Below, piece after piece: positions 1 through 7,286 of a stretch of 17,017 nucleotides of DNA. The number at the start of each line of letters is the position of its first letter. Positions within the stretch are counted from its first letter, which is position 1. The notes under the pieces are model-generated. The model searched no databases. It was not told the origin of the DNA and saw nothing but the letters and a program-made list of their open reading frames with translations. Source of the DNA: an uncultured Brevibacterium sp. (GTDB lineage Bacteria; Actinomycetota; Actinomycetes; Actinomycetales; Brevibacteriaceae). The stretch spans positions 1-17,017 of the forward strand of contig CABTZE010000031.1 in NCBI GenBank assembly GCA_902489215.1, in the 5' to 3' direction. The position numbers and the translations under genes were made by a program.

Positions 1-360
1 GATCCGCTTGGCCGCAATCACCAAGCTGAGAGCGTCGTCGTCACCGGCTTTGAACTCATCGAGCGTGAGGTTGTTAATGCCCTCGCGCTGACCGTAGTCA
101 CGCACGGCTTTCGCGAGTTCGACAACGGGGCCGGAAAAATCACTGAGCTCTGACCACGCCCACCGCCAGGTTCCGGAAACGGTGTCGGTGGAGCCCAGAA
201 GGTGAACGTCGGCGTGCAGCTGATCGCCGAACACAATGTGTCCGCGCTGCAGGTCGACTTCCCATTCGCCGTTGGTCTGCGTCAGCAGCGCTTCAAAGGT
301 CCTCTGGGCTTCGATCGATCCGAATGCAGCCTGCTGCAGCAGGGCGGTCAGTTCGCTCAT
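1..360 (-). CDS. DUF6882-like protein, C-terminus outside window
   Basis: The reading frame starts with ATG at 360 (first residues MSELTALLQQ) and stays open for 120 codons to the window edge, so the C-terminus is missing. A GGAGAA ribosome-binding site lies about 8 nt upstream, inside the last codons of purQ, and only 4 nt separate the purQ stop from this start. It is therefore probably the fifth gene of the purD-C-S-Q unit and translationally coupled to purQ. The visible part has a short helical N-terminus, then strand-rich sequence ending in GTWRWAWSE (about residues 67-75), followed by a helix with AKAVRDYGQREGI. That W-rich motif plus helix resembles actinobacterial DUF6882 proteins, whose function is unknown; the match is from memory of the family. 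No signal peptide or membrane segment is seen. Nothing in it suggests a purine enzyme; purL would more usually sit here. Confidence 0.7.
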   Translation of the reverse strand, partial: MSELTALLQQAAFGSIEAQRTFEALLTQTNGEWEVDLQRGHIVFGDQLHADVHLLGSTDTVSGTWRWAWSELSDFSGPVVELAKAVRDYGQREGINNLTLDEFKAGDDDALSLVIAAKRI

Positions 361-364
361 AGGC

Positions 365-1143
<779 letters not shown>

Positions 1144-1147
<4 letters not shown>

Positions 1148-1401
1148 TTGGCGCCGTCCTCAGCGGGGTAGACGCCGACGACGTCTTCGATGATGGTGTT
1201 GGCCAGCAGCGTTTCGGCGGCCTTCTTCACCTGTTCGAGGACTTCGGGCGTGGGTTCGCCGTCGTGTTCAAGCTCAAAGCGCTTGCCTTGACGGACAGCG
1301 AAACCGGAGAATCCCAGACGGTCGAGTCCGGCTCCGATGGCCTTGCCCTGGGGATCGAGGATTTCGGGTTTCGGCATGACCTCGACGATGTAACGTGCCA
1401 C
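1144..1401 (-). CDS. purS: Phosphoribosylformylglycinamidine synthase subunit PurS
   Basis: PurS is the small (usually 80-85 residue) subunit that joins PurQ to the small PurL in the three-part FGAM synthase of Gram-positive bacteria. This 85-residue protein shows the family pattern: a first strand ARYIVEVMPKPEILDPQGKA (residues 2-21), then IGAGLDRLGF, a basic-hydrophobic strand GKRFELE, and the C-terminal helix EQVKKAAETLLANTIIEDV. The start codon is GTG at 1401, chosen because AAGGAG lies 5-6 nt upstream and the protein begins as expected. Its stop overlaps the purQ start. The 66-nt gap to purC is the longest inside this operon and contains a near-perfect palindrome and a possible -10 box (TAAGAT), so a separate purS-purQ transcript is possible. 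Confidence 0.95.
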
Positions 1402-1425
1402 CTGCGCTCCTTGGTGTTCTCCGGT

Positions 1426-1443
1426 GATGACGGCGCCATCATC
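1426..1443. repeat. Near-perfect palindrome in purC-purS gap
   Basis: GATGA-CGGCGCCA-TCATC is an 18-bp near-palindrome with one mismatched pair around a GGCGCC core. It lies in the only sizeable gap inside the purD-C-S-Q operon. It could form a small mRNA hairpin between purC and purS or be a protein-binding site. On the minus strand TAAGAT (1446-1441) overlaps its edge and fits a TANNNT -10 box, but no convincing -35 is seen. Confidence 0.35.
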
Positions 1444-1467
1444 TTAGCAACGAACCGGGTGCCTGAA

Positions 1468-2391
1468 TCAGGCGCTGGTCGGCTGTGCGGGGAAGGTGTC
1501 TCCCGTAATCCTTTCGAAGGCCTCGATGTAGCGTGCCGAGGTCTTCTCGATGATGTCCTGGGGCAGCTGCGGGGGCTGCTGTCCGCTGTTCTTGTCCCAG
1601 CCCGAGGCGGGGCTTGTCAGCCAGTCGCGCACGAACTGCTTGTCAAAGCTCGCCTGCGACTTTCCGGGCTGGTAGGCGTGTGCGTCCCAAAACCGCGAAG
1701 AGTCCGGGGTGAGCACCTCGTCGCCCAGCACGATGCTGCCGGCGGCATTGCGGCCGAACTCGAACTTCGTGTCGGCCAGGATGATGCCGCGCTCGCGGGC
1801 GATTTCCTCTGCCCGGGAGTACACCTTGAGCGTGAGCTCCCGCAGAGCCTCAGCGTCGTCTTCGCCGATCATGTCGGCGGACTTTTCAAAGGTGATGTTT
1901 TCGTCGTGCTCGCCAACCTCGGCCTTGGCCGCGGGCGTGTAGATCGGTGCGTCCAGGCGATCGGATTCGCCGAGACCGTCGGGCAGTTCGACACCGCAGA
2001 CCGCGCCGGTCTGTTTGTAGTCGGCCAGCCCCGAACCGGTCAGGTAGCCGCGGGCCACACACTCGATGGGGAACATCGTGAGCGGTTCGCAGATGAGTCC
2101 GCGCCCGGCAACCTCAGCGGGTACATCGGCGGTCACCACGTGGTTGCCGACGATGTCCTTCAGCTGGTCGAACCACCACGTGGACAGCCCGGTGAGGACT
2201 GCGCCCTTGTGGGGGATTTCTGATTCCAGCACGAAGTCGTACGCGGAGATCCGGTCGGAGGCGACCATGAGCAGCGACGGGGCGTCGGCAAGCGATTCAG
2301 CGCTTTCGGGTACGTAGAGGTCGCGGACCTTGCCGGAGTAGACGTGCTTCCATCCGGGAACGACGGTGGCCTCAACCTGGTGGCCTGTCAT
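1468..2391 (-). CDS. purC: SAICAR synthetase
   Basis: PurC (phosphoribosylaminoimidazole-succinocarboxamide synthase) joins CAIR with aspartate using ATP, after the PurE/PurK carboxylation step. At 307 residues it has normal length for the longer bacterial/fungal type. Visible signatures are SGKVRDLY (about 19-26, ATP-binding region), ASDRISAYDF followed by EIPHKGAVLTGLS, PIECVARGYLTGSG, the metal/ATP segment KFEFGRN, and EVLTPDSSRFW near the C-terminal third. The ATG at 2391 overlaps the purD stop as ATGA, and AGGAAG lies just upstream in the 3' end of purD, so the two are translationally coupled. No missing key motif or frameshift was seen. Confidence 0.97.
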   Translation of the reverse strand: MTGHQVEATVVPGWKHVYSGKVRDLYVPESAESLADAPSLLMVASDRISAYDFVLESEIPHKGAVLTGLSTWWFDQLKDIVGNHVVTADVPAEVAGRGLICEPLTMFPIECVARGYLTGSGLADYKQTGAVCGVELPDGLGESDRLDAPIYTPAAKAEVGEHDENITFEKSADMIGEDDAEALRELTLKVYSRAEEIARERGIILADTKFEFGRNAAGSIVLGDEVLTPDSSRFWDAHAYQPGKSQASFDKQFVRDWLTSPASGWDKNSGQQPPQLPQDIIEKTSARYIEAFERITGDTFPAQPTSA

Positions 2392-3677
2392 CGGCTTCCT
2401 CCCTGCGGGATTGTGATGCGGTTTTCTTCTGCTCGCTGGGCGATGTCGGTGCGGTGGTGCTCACCGCGCCACTGAATGAGGCCCACGGCCTCATAAGCGC
2501 GGGCGCGGGCGTCAGCGAGGTCCGCGCCAAGTGCGGTCACCGACAGCACGCGACCACCGCTGGTGGTCAGCTCTCCGCTCTCTGCGGTCGAGGTGCCGGC
2601 GTGGAACACGTGCACGTCTTCCAGAGCGTTCGCCTGGTCGACGCCGGTGATGACATCGCCCTTGGCGGGGGCGGCCGGGTAGTTCTCCGCGGCCATGACG
2701 ACCGTGACGGCTGACTTGTCTGCCCATTCCAGCGGCGGCAGCTGCGCCAGTTCGCCGGTTGCAGCAGCGTGCAGGACAGTGCCGAGCGGGCTGGTCAGAC
2801 GCTGCAGAACAGCCTGGGTTTCGGGATCGCCGAAGCGGGCGTTGAACTCGATGACCTCAATGCCGTTCTTCGTCAGCGCCAGACCGCAGTACAGCAGCCC
2901 CACGAACGGGGTTCCGCGGCGAGCCATTTCATCGACGACCGGCTGCGCGACCTGCGCAATGACGTCCTCGACCAGGCCCTCGGGAGCCCAGGGCAGGGGA
3001 GTGTAAGCGCCCATGCCGCCCGTATTGGGGCCCTCGTCGCCGTTGAGTGCGCGCTTGAAGTCCTGAGCGGGAGCCAGCGGGACCGTCGTGGTGCCGTCGC
3101 ACAGCACGAACAGCGACACCTCGGGACCGTCGAGGAAGTCCTCAATGACAACCCGGTCGGCCTCAGCCAGACAGGCGCGGGCGTGAGCCAGAGCTTCGTC
3201 TCTGTCAGATGTGACGACAACGCCCTTGCCGGCAGCCAGGCCGTCGGCCTTGACGACATGCGGGGCGCCGAAGCGGTCAAAGGCCTCTTCGCATTCGGTC
3301 AGGGACGTCGCGGCGACCGACTGCGATGTGGGAACACCGGCGGCCTCCATGATCCCCTTGGCAAAGGCCTTCGATCCTTCGAGTTCCGCGGCGGCAGCAT
3401 CGGGGCCGAAGACAGCCACCCCAGCTTTGCGCAGGGCGTCGCCGACACCGGCGACAAGGGGTGCTTCGGGGCCGATGACCACAAGGTCGGCCGAGAGATC
3501 CCGTGCGAGGGCCACGACCGCCTCGGGATCGGTCAACGCGACACTGCGGATTTCGCATTCCTGTGCCATCCCCGGGTTGCCGGGTGCCGCGTAGAGCGCA
3601 TCCACTCCCGGATCGGCGGCCAAACCAGTGACAAGGGCGTGTTCACGGGCGCCCGAACCCAAAACCAAGACCTTCAC
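2388..3677 (-). CDS. purD: Phosphoribosylamine-glycine ligase (GARS)
   Basis: PurD ligates glycine to 5-phosphoribosylamine with ATP (step 2 of purine synthesis). The protein from GTG 3677 is 429 residues, the usual length. It starts KVLVLGSGAREHALV, the pre-ATP-grasp nucleotide loop. It then has GPEAPLVAGVGDALR, GSKAFAKGIM, the ATP-grasp strand VVKADGLAAGKGVVV, NTGGMGAYTP, and the metal-binding EVIEFNARFGDPETQ. The frame is open to a GTG at 3704, but that would add nine non-conserved residues. The GTG at 3677 matches the family start and lies exactly 7 nt after a TAAACT -10 box, so a leaderless transcript beginning at this codon is the best model. It is the first gene of the minus-strand purine operon, 75 nt from the divergent asparaginase start. 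Confidence 0.96.
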   Translation of the reverse strand: MKVLVLGSGAREHALVTGLAADPGVDALYAAPGNPGMAQECEIRSVALTDPEAVVALARDLSADLVVIGPEAPLVAGVGDALRKAGVAVFGPDAAAAELEGSKAFAKGIMEAAGVPTSQSVAATSLTECEEAFDRFGAPHVVKADGLAAGKGVVVTSDRDEALAHARACLAEADRVVIEDFLDGPEVSLFVLCDGTTTVPLAPAQDFKRALNGDEGPNTGGMGAYTPLPWAPEGLVEDVIAQVAQPVVDEMARRGTPFVGLLYCGLALTKNGIEVIEFNARFGDPETQAVLQRLTSPLGTVLHAAATGELAQLPPLEWADKSAVTVVMAAENYPAAPAKGDVITGVDQANALEDVHVFHAGTSTAESGELTTSGGRVLSVTALGADLADARARAYEAVGLIQWRGEHHRTDIAQRAEENRITIPQGGSR

Positions 3678-3684
3678 ACCCGGA

Positions 3685-3690
3685 AGTTTA
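3685..3690 (-). promoter_or_regulatory. -10 box TAAACT, leaderless purD start
   Basis: On the minus strand TAAACT fits TANNNT and is followed by 7 nt and then the purD GTG at 3677. Transcription would start at or next to the start codon, which explains the absence of a clear ribosome-binding site. No good -35 hexamer is evident. The left arm of the 3693-3733 dyad lies immediately upstream. Confidence 0.6.
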
Positions 3691-3692
3691 GC

Positions 3693-3733
3693 GGCCAGCG
3701 CCACACGTGCTCAGACGTGACCTCGCGCTGGCC
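3693..3733. promoter_or_regulatory. Dyad in divergent purD/asparaginase promoter region, candidate operator
   Basis: Perfect 9-bp inverted arms GGCCAGCGC (3693-3701) and GCGCTGGCC (3725-3733) enclose a 23-nt spacer. The spacer holds two direct ACGTG copies (3705-3709, 3715-3719) exactly 10 bp apart, one of them within the palindrome CACGTG. The arms lie next to the outward-facing -10 boxes of purD (3690-3685) and the asparaginase gene (3740-3745). A regulator bound here could control both directions. The identity of such a regulator is not known from the sequence. Confidence 0.45.
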
Positions 3734-3739
3734 TGCGCT

Positions 3740-3745
3740 TAGGGT
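3740..3745 (+). promoter_or_regulatory. -10 box TAGGGT upstream of asparaginase
   Basis: TAGGGT followed by 7 nt and ATG at 3753 fits a leaderless start. The 7-nt interval also contains GGAG at short spacing, so a very short leader with a ribosome site cannot be excluded. The same TAGGGT-N7-ATG arrangement occurs at 8947-8962. Confidence 0.55.
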
Positions 3746-3752
3746 GGAGCGC

Positions 3753-4844
3753 ATGCAGACCTTCACCGCAGACAGTGCCGAAGAGCTCGCCGTCGTATCC
3801 CGTTCCGACTTCGTCGAATCGCGGCACATCGGTTCGGCGGTCATCGTGGACCCCAGTGGTGCCGTCGTCGCCTCGATCGGCGCACCGGAAGAGCCCGTGT
3901 TCGTTCGATCCTGCCTCAAACCGCTCCAGGCGATCGCGTGCATGGAGCTCGGCGTGCCGCTGTCCGGCGACGCCGCTGTTGTCGCAAGCGCCAGCCACCG
4001 GGCAGAAGCCGATCACGTGTCGGTCGTGAAGAACATGCTGTCCTCGGTCAACCTCAGCGAAGACGACCTCCAGTGCCCTTCCTGCGCACCGGCTGACGCT
4101 GATAACCGTGCGGCCATGCGCATGAGCGGTATGGCCGAATCGCGCCTGTTCTTCAACTGCTCCGGCAAGCACGCCGCCTTCCTCATGGCGCAGAAGATCG
4201 CCGGCGGACGGCCGGAAGACTACCTGCGCCCCGATTCGCTCGTGCAGAAGCAGGTCCGGCAGACAGTCGAAGAATTCTGCGGTGAAGCTCCCACGGCTGC
4301 CGGAATCGACGGCTGCGGGGCTCCCGTGTACGCGCTGAGCCTTCCCGGGCTGGCCCGCGGAATCGCCGGTGTGGCCTCCGGGAAAACCGAAAGCGCCCAG
4401 CAGCTCATGTCGGCTGTCCTGGCCAGCCCGTGGGCTATTGAAGGTCACGGGCGTGAAAACTCGGTCGTCATCGAACGGCTGGGAATCCTTGCGAAAAAGG
4501 GCGCTGAGGGAGTGTCCGTCATGGCAACACCGGACGGCTGGGCGGCCGCGGTGAAAGTGCTCGACGGTTCATCCCGCCCAGCATCACTCGTCACCCTGCG
4601 TCTGCTCGCAGCCGCCGGTGCCGTCAACATGGAAGCAGCGCTCGGCGTCCTGTCCGATATCGCCCCTCGCATCACCGGCGGGGCTGACGAACACGGCCGC
4701 GCACTTGACGCCGGCGAGGTCCTGCCCGGCGCGGGCCTGCTCGCAGCCGAGTCAGCACTGACCGCAGCCCGCCCCGACAACCCGGCCGGCACCTCGTCAG
4801 ACAATCAGACACCGTCCCGCGCAGACACAGCCGAACAGCACTGA
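3753..4844 (+). CDS. L-asparaginase II family protein
   Basis: This 363-residue protein belongs to the Asparaginase_II family (Pfam PF06089), related to Rhizobium etli ReAII, which hydrolyses L-asparagine to aspartate and ammonia. Visible landmarks are RSCLKPLQA with Ser53 and Lys56 (the S-x-x-K of the proposed catalytic tandem), SHRAEADHV (81-89), NCSGKHA with Cys136 and Lys139, and IDGCGAPVY with Cys188. From memory of the ReAII structure, the equivalents of Cys136, Lys139 and Cys188 bind zinc, so the key residues seem present. No signal peptide is seen, so it is cytosolic. A low-complexity polar tail follows about residue 340. The frame is open far upstream, but conserved sequence begins at ATG 3753, 7 nt after a -10 box. 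It heads the unit leading to purF-purM; aspartate from it could feed PurC and PurA, which is inference. Confidence 0.9.
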   Translation: MQTFTADSAEELAVVSRSDFVESRHIGSAVIVDPSGAVVASIGAPEEPVFVRSCLKPLQAIACMELGVPLSGDAAVVASASHRAEADHVSVVKNMLSSVNLSEDDLQCPSCAPADADNRAAMRMSGMAESRLFFNCSGKHAAFLMAQKIAGGRPEDYLRPDSLVQKQVRQTVEEFCGEAPTAAGIDGCGAPVYALSLPGLARGIAGVASGKTESAQQLMSAVLASPWAIEGHGRENSVVIERLGILAKKGAEGVSVMATPDGWAAAVKVLDGSSRPASLVTLRLLAAAGAVNMEAALGVLSDIAPRITGGADEHGRALDAGEVLPGAGLLAAESALTAARPDNPAGTSSDNQTPSRADTAEQH

Positions 4845-4852
4845 GGAGCATC

Positions 4853-5236
4853 ATGAGCATCCGCCGTCGCATCGATCCCGCAGAAGGCCGCCAAGCACTC
4901 GAAATCTGGCAGGAGTGGCGCAAACACCAAAGCGGTGACGTTGACAGGGCAACCCTCGCCACCGCCGTGCGCTACACCGTCGAAGAATTCGCCGAGCGCA
5001 ACCCCGGCGGTGCGGTCGAAATTCGAATCCCGCCGTTTGCCGCAGCTCAAGCCATCGAAGGCCCCAAGCACTCCCGCGGAACACCCCCGAACGTCGTCGA
5101 GGTTCAGCCCGAGACCTGGCTCCTGTTGGTCACGGGTGAGACTGACTTCGCCCACGAGGTGGAGGCCGGCAGGGTGGACGCCTCCGGCACCCGCTCTGAC
5201 CTGAGCGAGCACCTGCCGCTTAAGGACGTGCTCTAG
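4853..5236 (+). CDS. Sterol carrier protein-like (actinobacterial SCP family)
   Basis: This 127-residue protein resembles the actinobacterial SCP-2-like family usually found beside purF. Characteristic parts are the helix AVRYTVEEFAE (about 37-47), the strand GAVEIRIPPFAAAQAIEGP (52-70), RGTPPNVVEVQPETWL (74-89) and the ending ASGTRSDLSEHLPL. The fold is expected to bind a hydrophobic ligand, but no substrate is established for this group and a direct role in purine synthesis is unproven. A GAGGAG ribosome site overlaps the stop of the asparaginase gene and the gap is only 8 nt, so the two are co-transcribed and probably coupled. The TAG stop lies inside a TAGAAT hexamer that may serve as a -10 box for the next gene. 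Confidence 0.85.
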   Translation: MSIRRRIDPAEGRQALEIWQEWRKHQSGDVDRATLATAVRYTVEEFAERNPGGAVEIRIPPFAAAQAIEGPKHSRGTPPNVVEVQPETWLLLVTGETDFAHEVEAGRVDASGTRSDLSEHLPLKDVL

Positions 5237-5239
5237 AAT
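5234..5239 (+). promoter_or_regulatory. Possible -10 box TAGAAT overlapping SCP-like stop
   Basis: TAGAAT is close to the -10 consensus and about 50 nt upstream of the membrane protein start. The first three bases are the stop codon of the SCP-like gene. No clear -35 was found, so an internal promoter for the membrane protein-purF-purM part is only possible. Confidence 0.25.
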
Positions 5240-5289
5240 CGTCTGCCGATCAGCAAACCGCTGAAGTTCAGCCGTCTGGAGAGAACCCG

Positions 5290-5718
5290 ATGAAGAAAAC
5301 CGCCCTCGTTTCGGTCCGCCGCGCCCCCAAGTACGGTGCTTTTGCTGCCGTTGGCGCGCTCGTCGGAGTCATCTTCGCAGGTGTGCTGGCCTTGCTTCCC
5401 CTCAACATGGGGGAGCTGAGTCAGGAGTACAGCCGAGGTGCGGTCGTCGGCATGGGCCTTGTTCTGCTGGCCATCGCAGGAGCCGTTCTCGGTGCCGGTG
5501 TTGCACTCGTCATCGATGCGGTTCTGCGCCGCAGGGCTCGTACCGTTGAGGTCACAGGCCACTATGAAGAGCAGGGTGGGGAGGAAACCGGCACTGCTGC
5601 AGAAGCCGGCTCCGCTGCAGAACCCAGCCCAGCGGAAGCCGAAGAAGCAGACGAAGCCGGCGGCTCCTCGCTCGAAGTCAGCCCGGAAGAGCGGCAGGCT
5701 CAAACCGAGGCCGAATAG
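5290..5718 (+). CDS. Two-helix membrane protein with acidic Ala/Glu-rich tail
   Basis: This 142-residue protein begins with a basic stretch (MKKTALVSVRRAPKYG) and has two transmembrane segments, about residues 17-37 and 50-76, separated by a short loop. After the basic RRRAR cluster comes a low-complexity tail of about 60 residues rich in Ala, Glu and Ser. The topology is probably both ends inside, with the acidic tail in the cytosol. A GGAGAG ribosome site lies 7 nt before the ATG. Similar small membrane proteins are common next to purF in actinobacteria, but their role is unknown. No catalytic motif is present. It lies between the SCP-like gene (53 nt) and purF (55 nt) on the same strand. 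Confidence 0.8.
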   Translation: MKKTALVSVRRAPKYGAFAAVGALVGVIFAGVLALLPLNMGELSQEYSRGAVVGMGLVLLAIAGAVLGAGVALVIDAVLRRRARTVEVTGHYEEQGGEETGTAAEAGSAAEPSPAEAEEADEAGGSSLEVSPEERQAQTEAE

Positions 5719-5733
5719 GCCCGCGCAGACGGT

Positions 5734-5748
5734 GGGGGCTGAACCCCC
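5734..5748 (+). other. Small hairpin upstream of purF
   Basis: GGGGG-CTGAA-CCCCC forms a perfect 5-bp G:C stem in the 55-nt gap before purF, just upstream of the proposed -10 box. It has no T-run. It could weaken read-through from the upstream genes, or be chance in high-GC DNA. Confidence 0.25.
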
Positions 5749-5760
5749 TCGGCGGTGTGG

Positions 5761-5766
5761 AACAAT
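5761..5766 (+). promoter_or_regulatory. Possible -10 box AACAAT, leaderless purF start
   Basis: AACAAT (NANNNT, weaker than TANNNT) is followed by 7 nt and the GTG at 5774. No ribosome-binding site lies before that GTG, so a leaderless purF transcript is plausible in addition to read-through from the asparaginase promoter. Confidence 0.4.
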
Positions 5767-5773
5767 AGCGAAC

Positions 5774-7285
5774 GTGGCACGTGCAGATGGACACCTGACA
5801 GCTGTTGTTGACCCCGCCGACAAAGGCCAAGACGAATGCGGCGTCTTCGGCGTGTGGGCGCCCGGCGAAGAAGTTGCAAAGCTCAGCTACTTCGGCCTCT
5901 ACGCCCTGCAGCACCGAGGGACACAATCAGCCGGCATCGCCGCCTCGAACGGCGAGCAGATCCTCGTTTTTCGCGACATGGGACTCGTCTCCCAGGTGTT
6001 TGACGAAAACGACCTTGAAACCCTTCCGGGGCACATGGCCATCGGCCACACCCGCTATTCAACAACCGGCGCGCACGCCTGGGAAAACGCCCAGCCCACT
6101 CTGGGACCCACGGGCTACGGTTCCGTCGCACTGTGCCACAACGGCAACCTCACCAACTTCGAAGAACTCCAGAGCCTCGCGGATGAACGCCTGGACAAGC
6201 ACCGCGAAGTCGTCGCGGCCCACAAGCAGAAGCGCCGCCGCACGCGCGCACACCGTGATTCGTCGTCGGACACATCGCTCATCACCGAACTGCTCGCATC
6301 CTCTGACGCTGAGAACCTGACGGACGCAGCGCTGGGCCTCCTGCCGCAGATCAAAGGGGCTTTCAGCCTCGTCTTCATGGACGAGAACACCCTGTACGCT
6401 GCGCGCGACCGTCACGGTGTTCGCCCGCTGGCGCTGGGCAAAATCGACCGCGGTTGGGTTGTGGCATCAGAAACCGCCGCGCTCGACATCGTGGGTGCTT
6501 CCTTCGTCCGAGAAATCCAGCCGGGCGAACTCATCGCAATCGACGAAGACGGCCTGCGCAGCCACCGCTTCGCCGAAGAAAAGGCCGCCCGCTGCGTCTT
6601 CGAGTATGTCTACCTGGCACGCCCCGACAGCGTCATCAACGGCAAGACGGTGCACAGTTCGCGCGTCGAAATGGGCCGCCGCTTGGCACGTGAACACGCA
6701 GTTGAAGCCGACCTCGTAATCGCCACACCGGATTCCGGTACGCCCGCCGCGGTCGGCTACGCAGAGGAATCCGGCATTCCGTTCGGCCAGGGACTCATGA
6801 AGAACGCCTACGTCGGCCGTACATTCATTCAGCCCTCCCAGACCATCCGCCAGCTGGGCATTCGCCTCAAACTCAACCCGGTGAAGGAGAACATCGAGGG
6901 CAAGCGCCTGGTGGTCGTGGACGATTCGATTGTCCGCGGCAACACGCAACGTGCGCTCATTCGCATGCTCCGCGAAGCCGGTGCCAAGGAAATCCACGTG
7001 CGCATCTCCGCACCTCCGGTCAAGTGGCCCTGCTTCTTCGGCATCGACTTCGCCACGCGCGCCGAACTCATTGCCAACGGGCTCGACACGGAAGAGATCT
7101 GCCGCTCCCTCGGAGCAGACTCGCTGGGCTACATCAGCCTGGACGGCATGATCGAGGCAACCGAGCAGAACAGCAGTCAGCTGTGCACGGCCTGCTTCTC
7201 CGGCGACTACAAGATTCCGGTGCCGCCGGAAGCTGATCTTTCTGACAAAGAACTCTCTGGAACATCTGGAACAAAGGACAGCTGA
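5774..7285 (+). CDS. purF: Amidophosphoribosyltransferase
   Basis: PurF converts PRPP and glutamine to 5-phosphoribosylamine, the committed and feedback-controlled step of purine synthesis. From GTG 5774 the protein has 503 residues. The N-terminal glutaminase nucleophile is Cys22 in ECGVFGVW; the 21 preceding residues look like a cleaved propeptide, as in the Bacillus subtilis enzyme. RGTQSAG (48-54), GHTRYSTTG (91-99) and CHNGNLTNF (121-129) complete this domain. The C-terminal phosphoribosyltransferase PRPP loop is VVVDDSIVRGNT (380-391). Cys274, Cys420, Cys471 and Cys474 sit where the B. subtilis type binds a [4Fe-4S] cluster. A basic insertion (about 139-163, with KQKRRRTRAHR) precedes the SSDTSLITELL motif. 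The frame is open further upstream, but GTG 5774 is the start that fits the family and the -10 box. Confidence 0.96.
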   Translation: MARADGHLTAVVDPADKGQDECGVFGVWAPGEEVAKLSYFGLYALQHRGTQSAGIAASNGEQILVFRDMGLVSQVFDENDLETLPGHMAIGHTRYSTTGAHAWENAQPTLGPTGYGSVALCHNGNLTNFEELQSLADERLDKHREVVAAHKQKRRRTRAHRDSSSDTSLITELLASSDAENLTDAALGLLPQIKGAFSLVFMDENTLYAARDRHGVRPLALGKIDRGWVVASETAALDIVGASFVREIQPGELIAIDEDGLRSHRFAEEKAARCVFEYVYLARPDSVINGKTVHSSRVEMGRRLAREHAVEADLVIATPDSGTPAAVGYAEESGIPFGQGLMKNAYVGRTFIQPSQTIRQLGIRLKLNPVKENIEGKRLVVVDDSIVRGNTQRALIRMLREAGAKEIHVRISAPPVKWPCFFGIDFATRAELIANGLDTEEICRSLGADSLGYISLDGMIEATEQNSSQLCTACFSGDYKIPVPPEADLSDKELSGTSGTKDS

Positions 7286-7286
7286 C

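Noticed and set aside
1..5. GATCC at the left edge as a cloning junction
   Set aside because: A short restriction-like site at the edge is easily due to chance and nothing else supports a vector join.
1264..2223. 319-codon plus-strand open frame opposite purS and purC
   Set aside because: It covers parts of two well-recognised minus-strand genes and has no family-like motif or start signal.
3678..3704. purD start at GTG 3704
   Set aside because: It would add nine residues before the universal KVLVLGSGAREHAL start. GTG 3677 has the better family fit and a -10 box 7 nt upstream.
2769..3752. Upstream extension of the asparaginase frame to 691 codons
   Set aside because: The extra sequence is antisense to purD and not asparaginase-like. 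Conserved sequence and the -10 box fit ATG 3753.
5438..5773. Long N-terminal extension of PurF from ATG 5438
   Set aside because: The extension runs in another frame through the membrane protein gene and encodes low-complexity sequence. PurF homology begins near residue 18 from GTG 5774.
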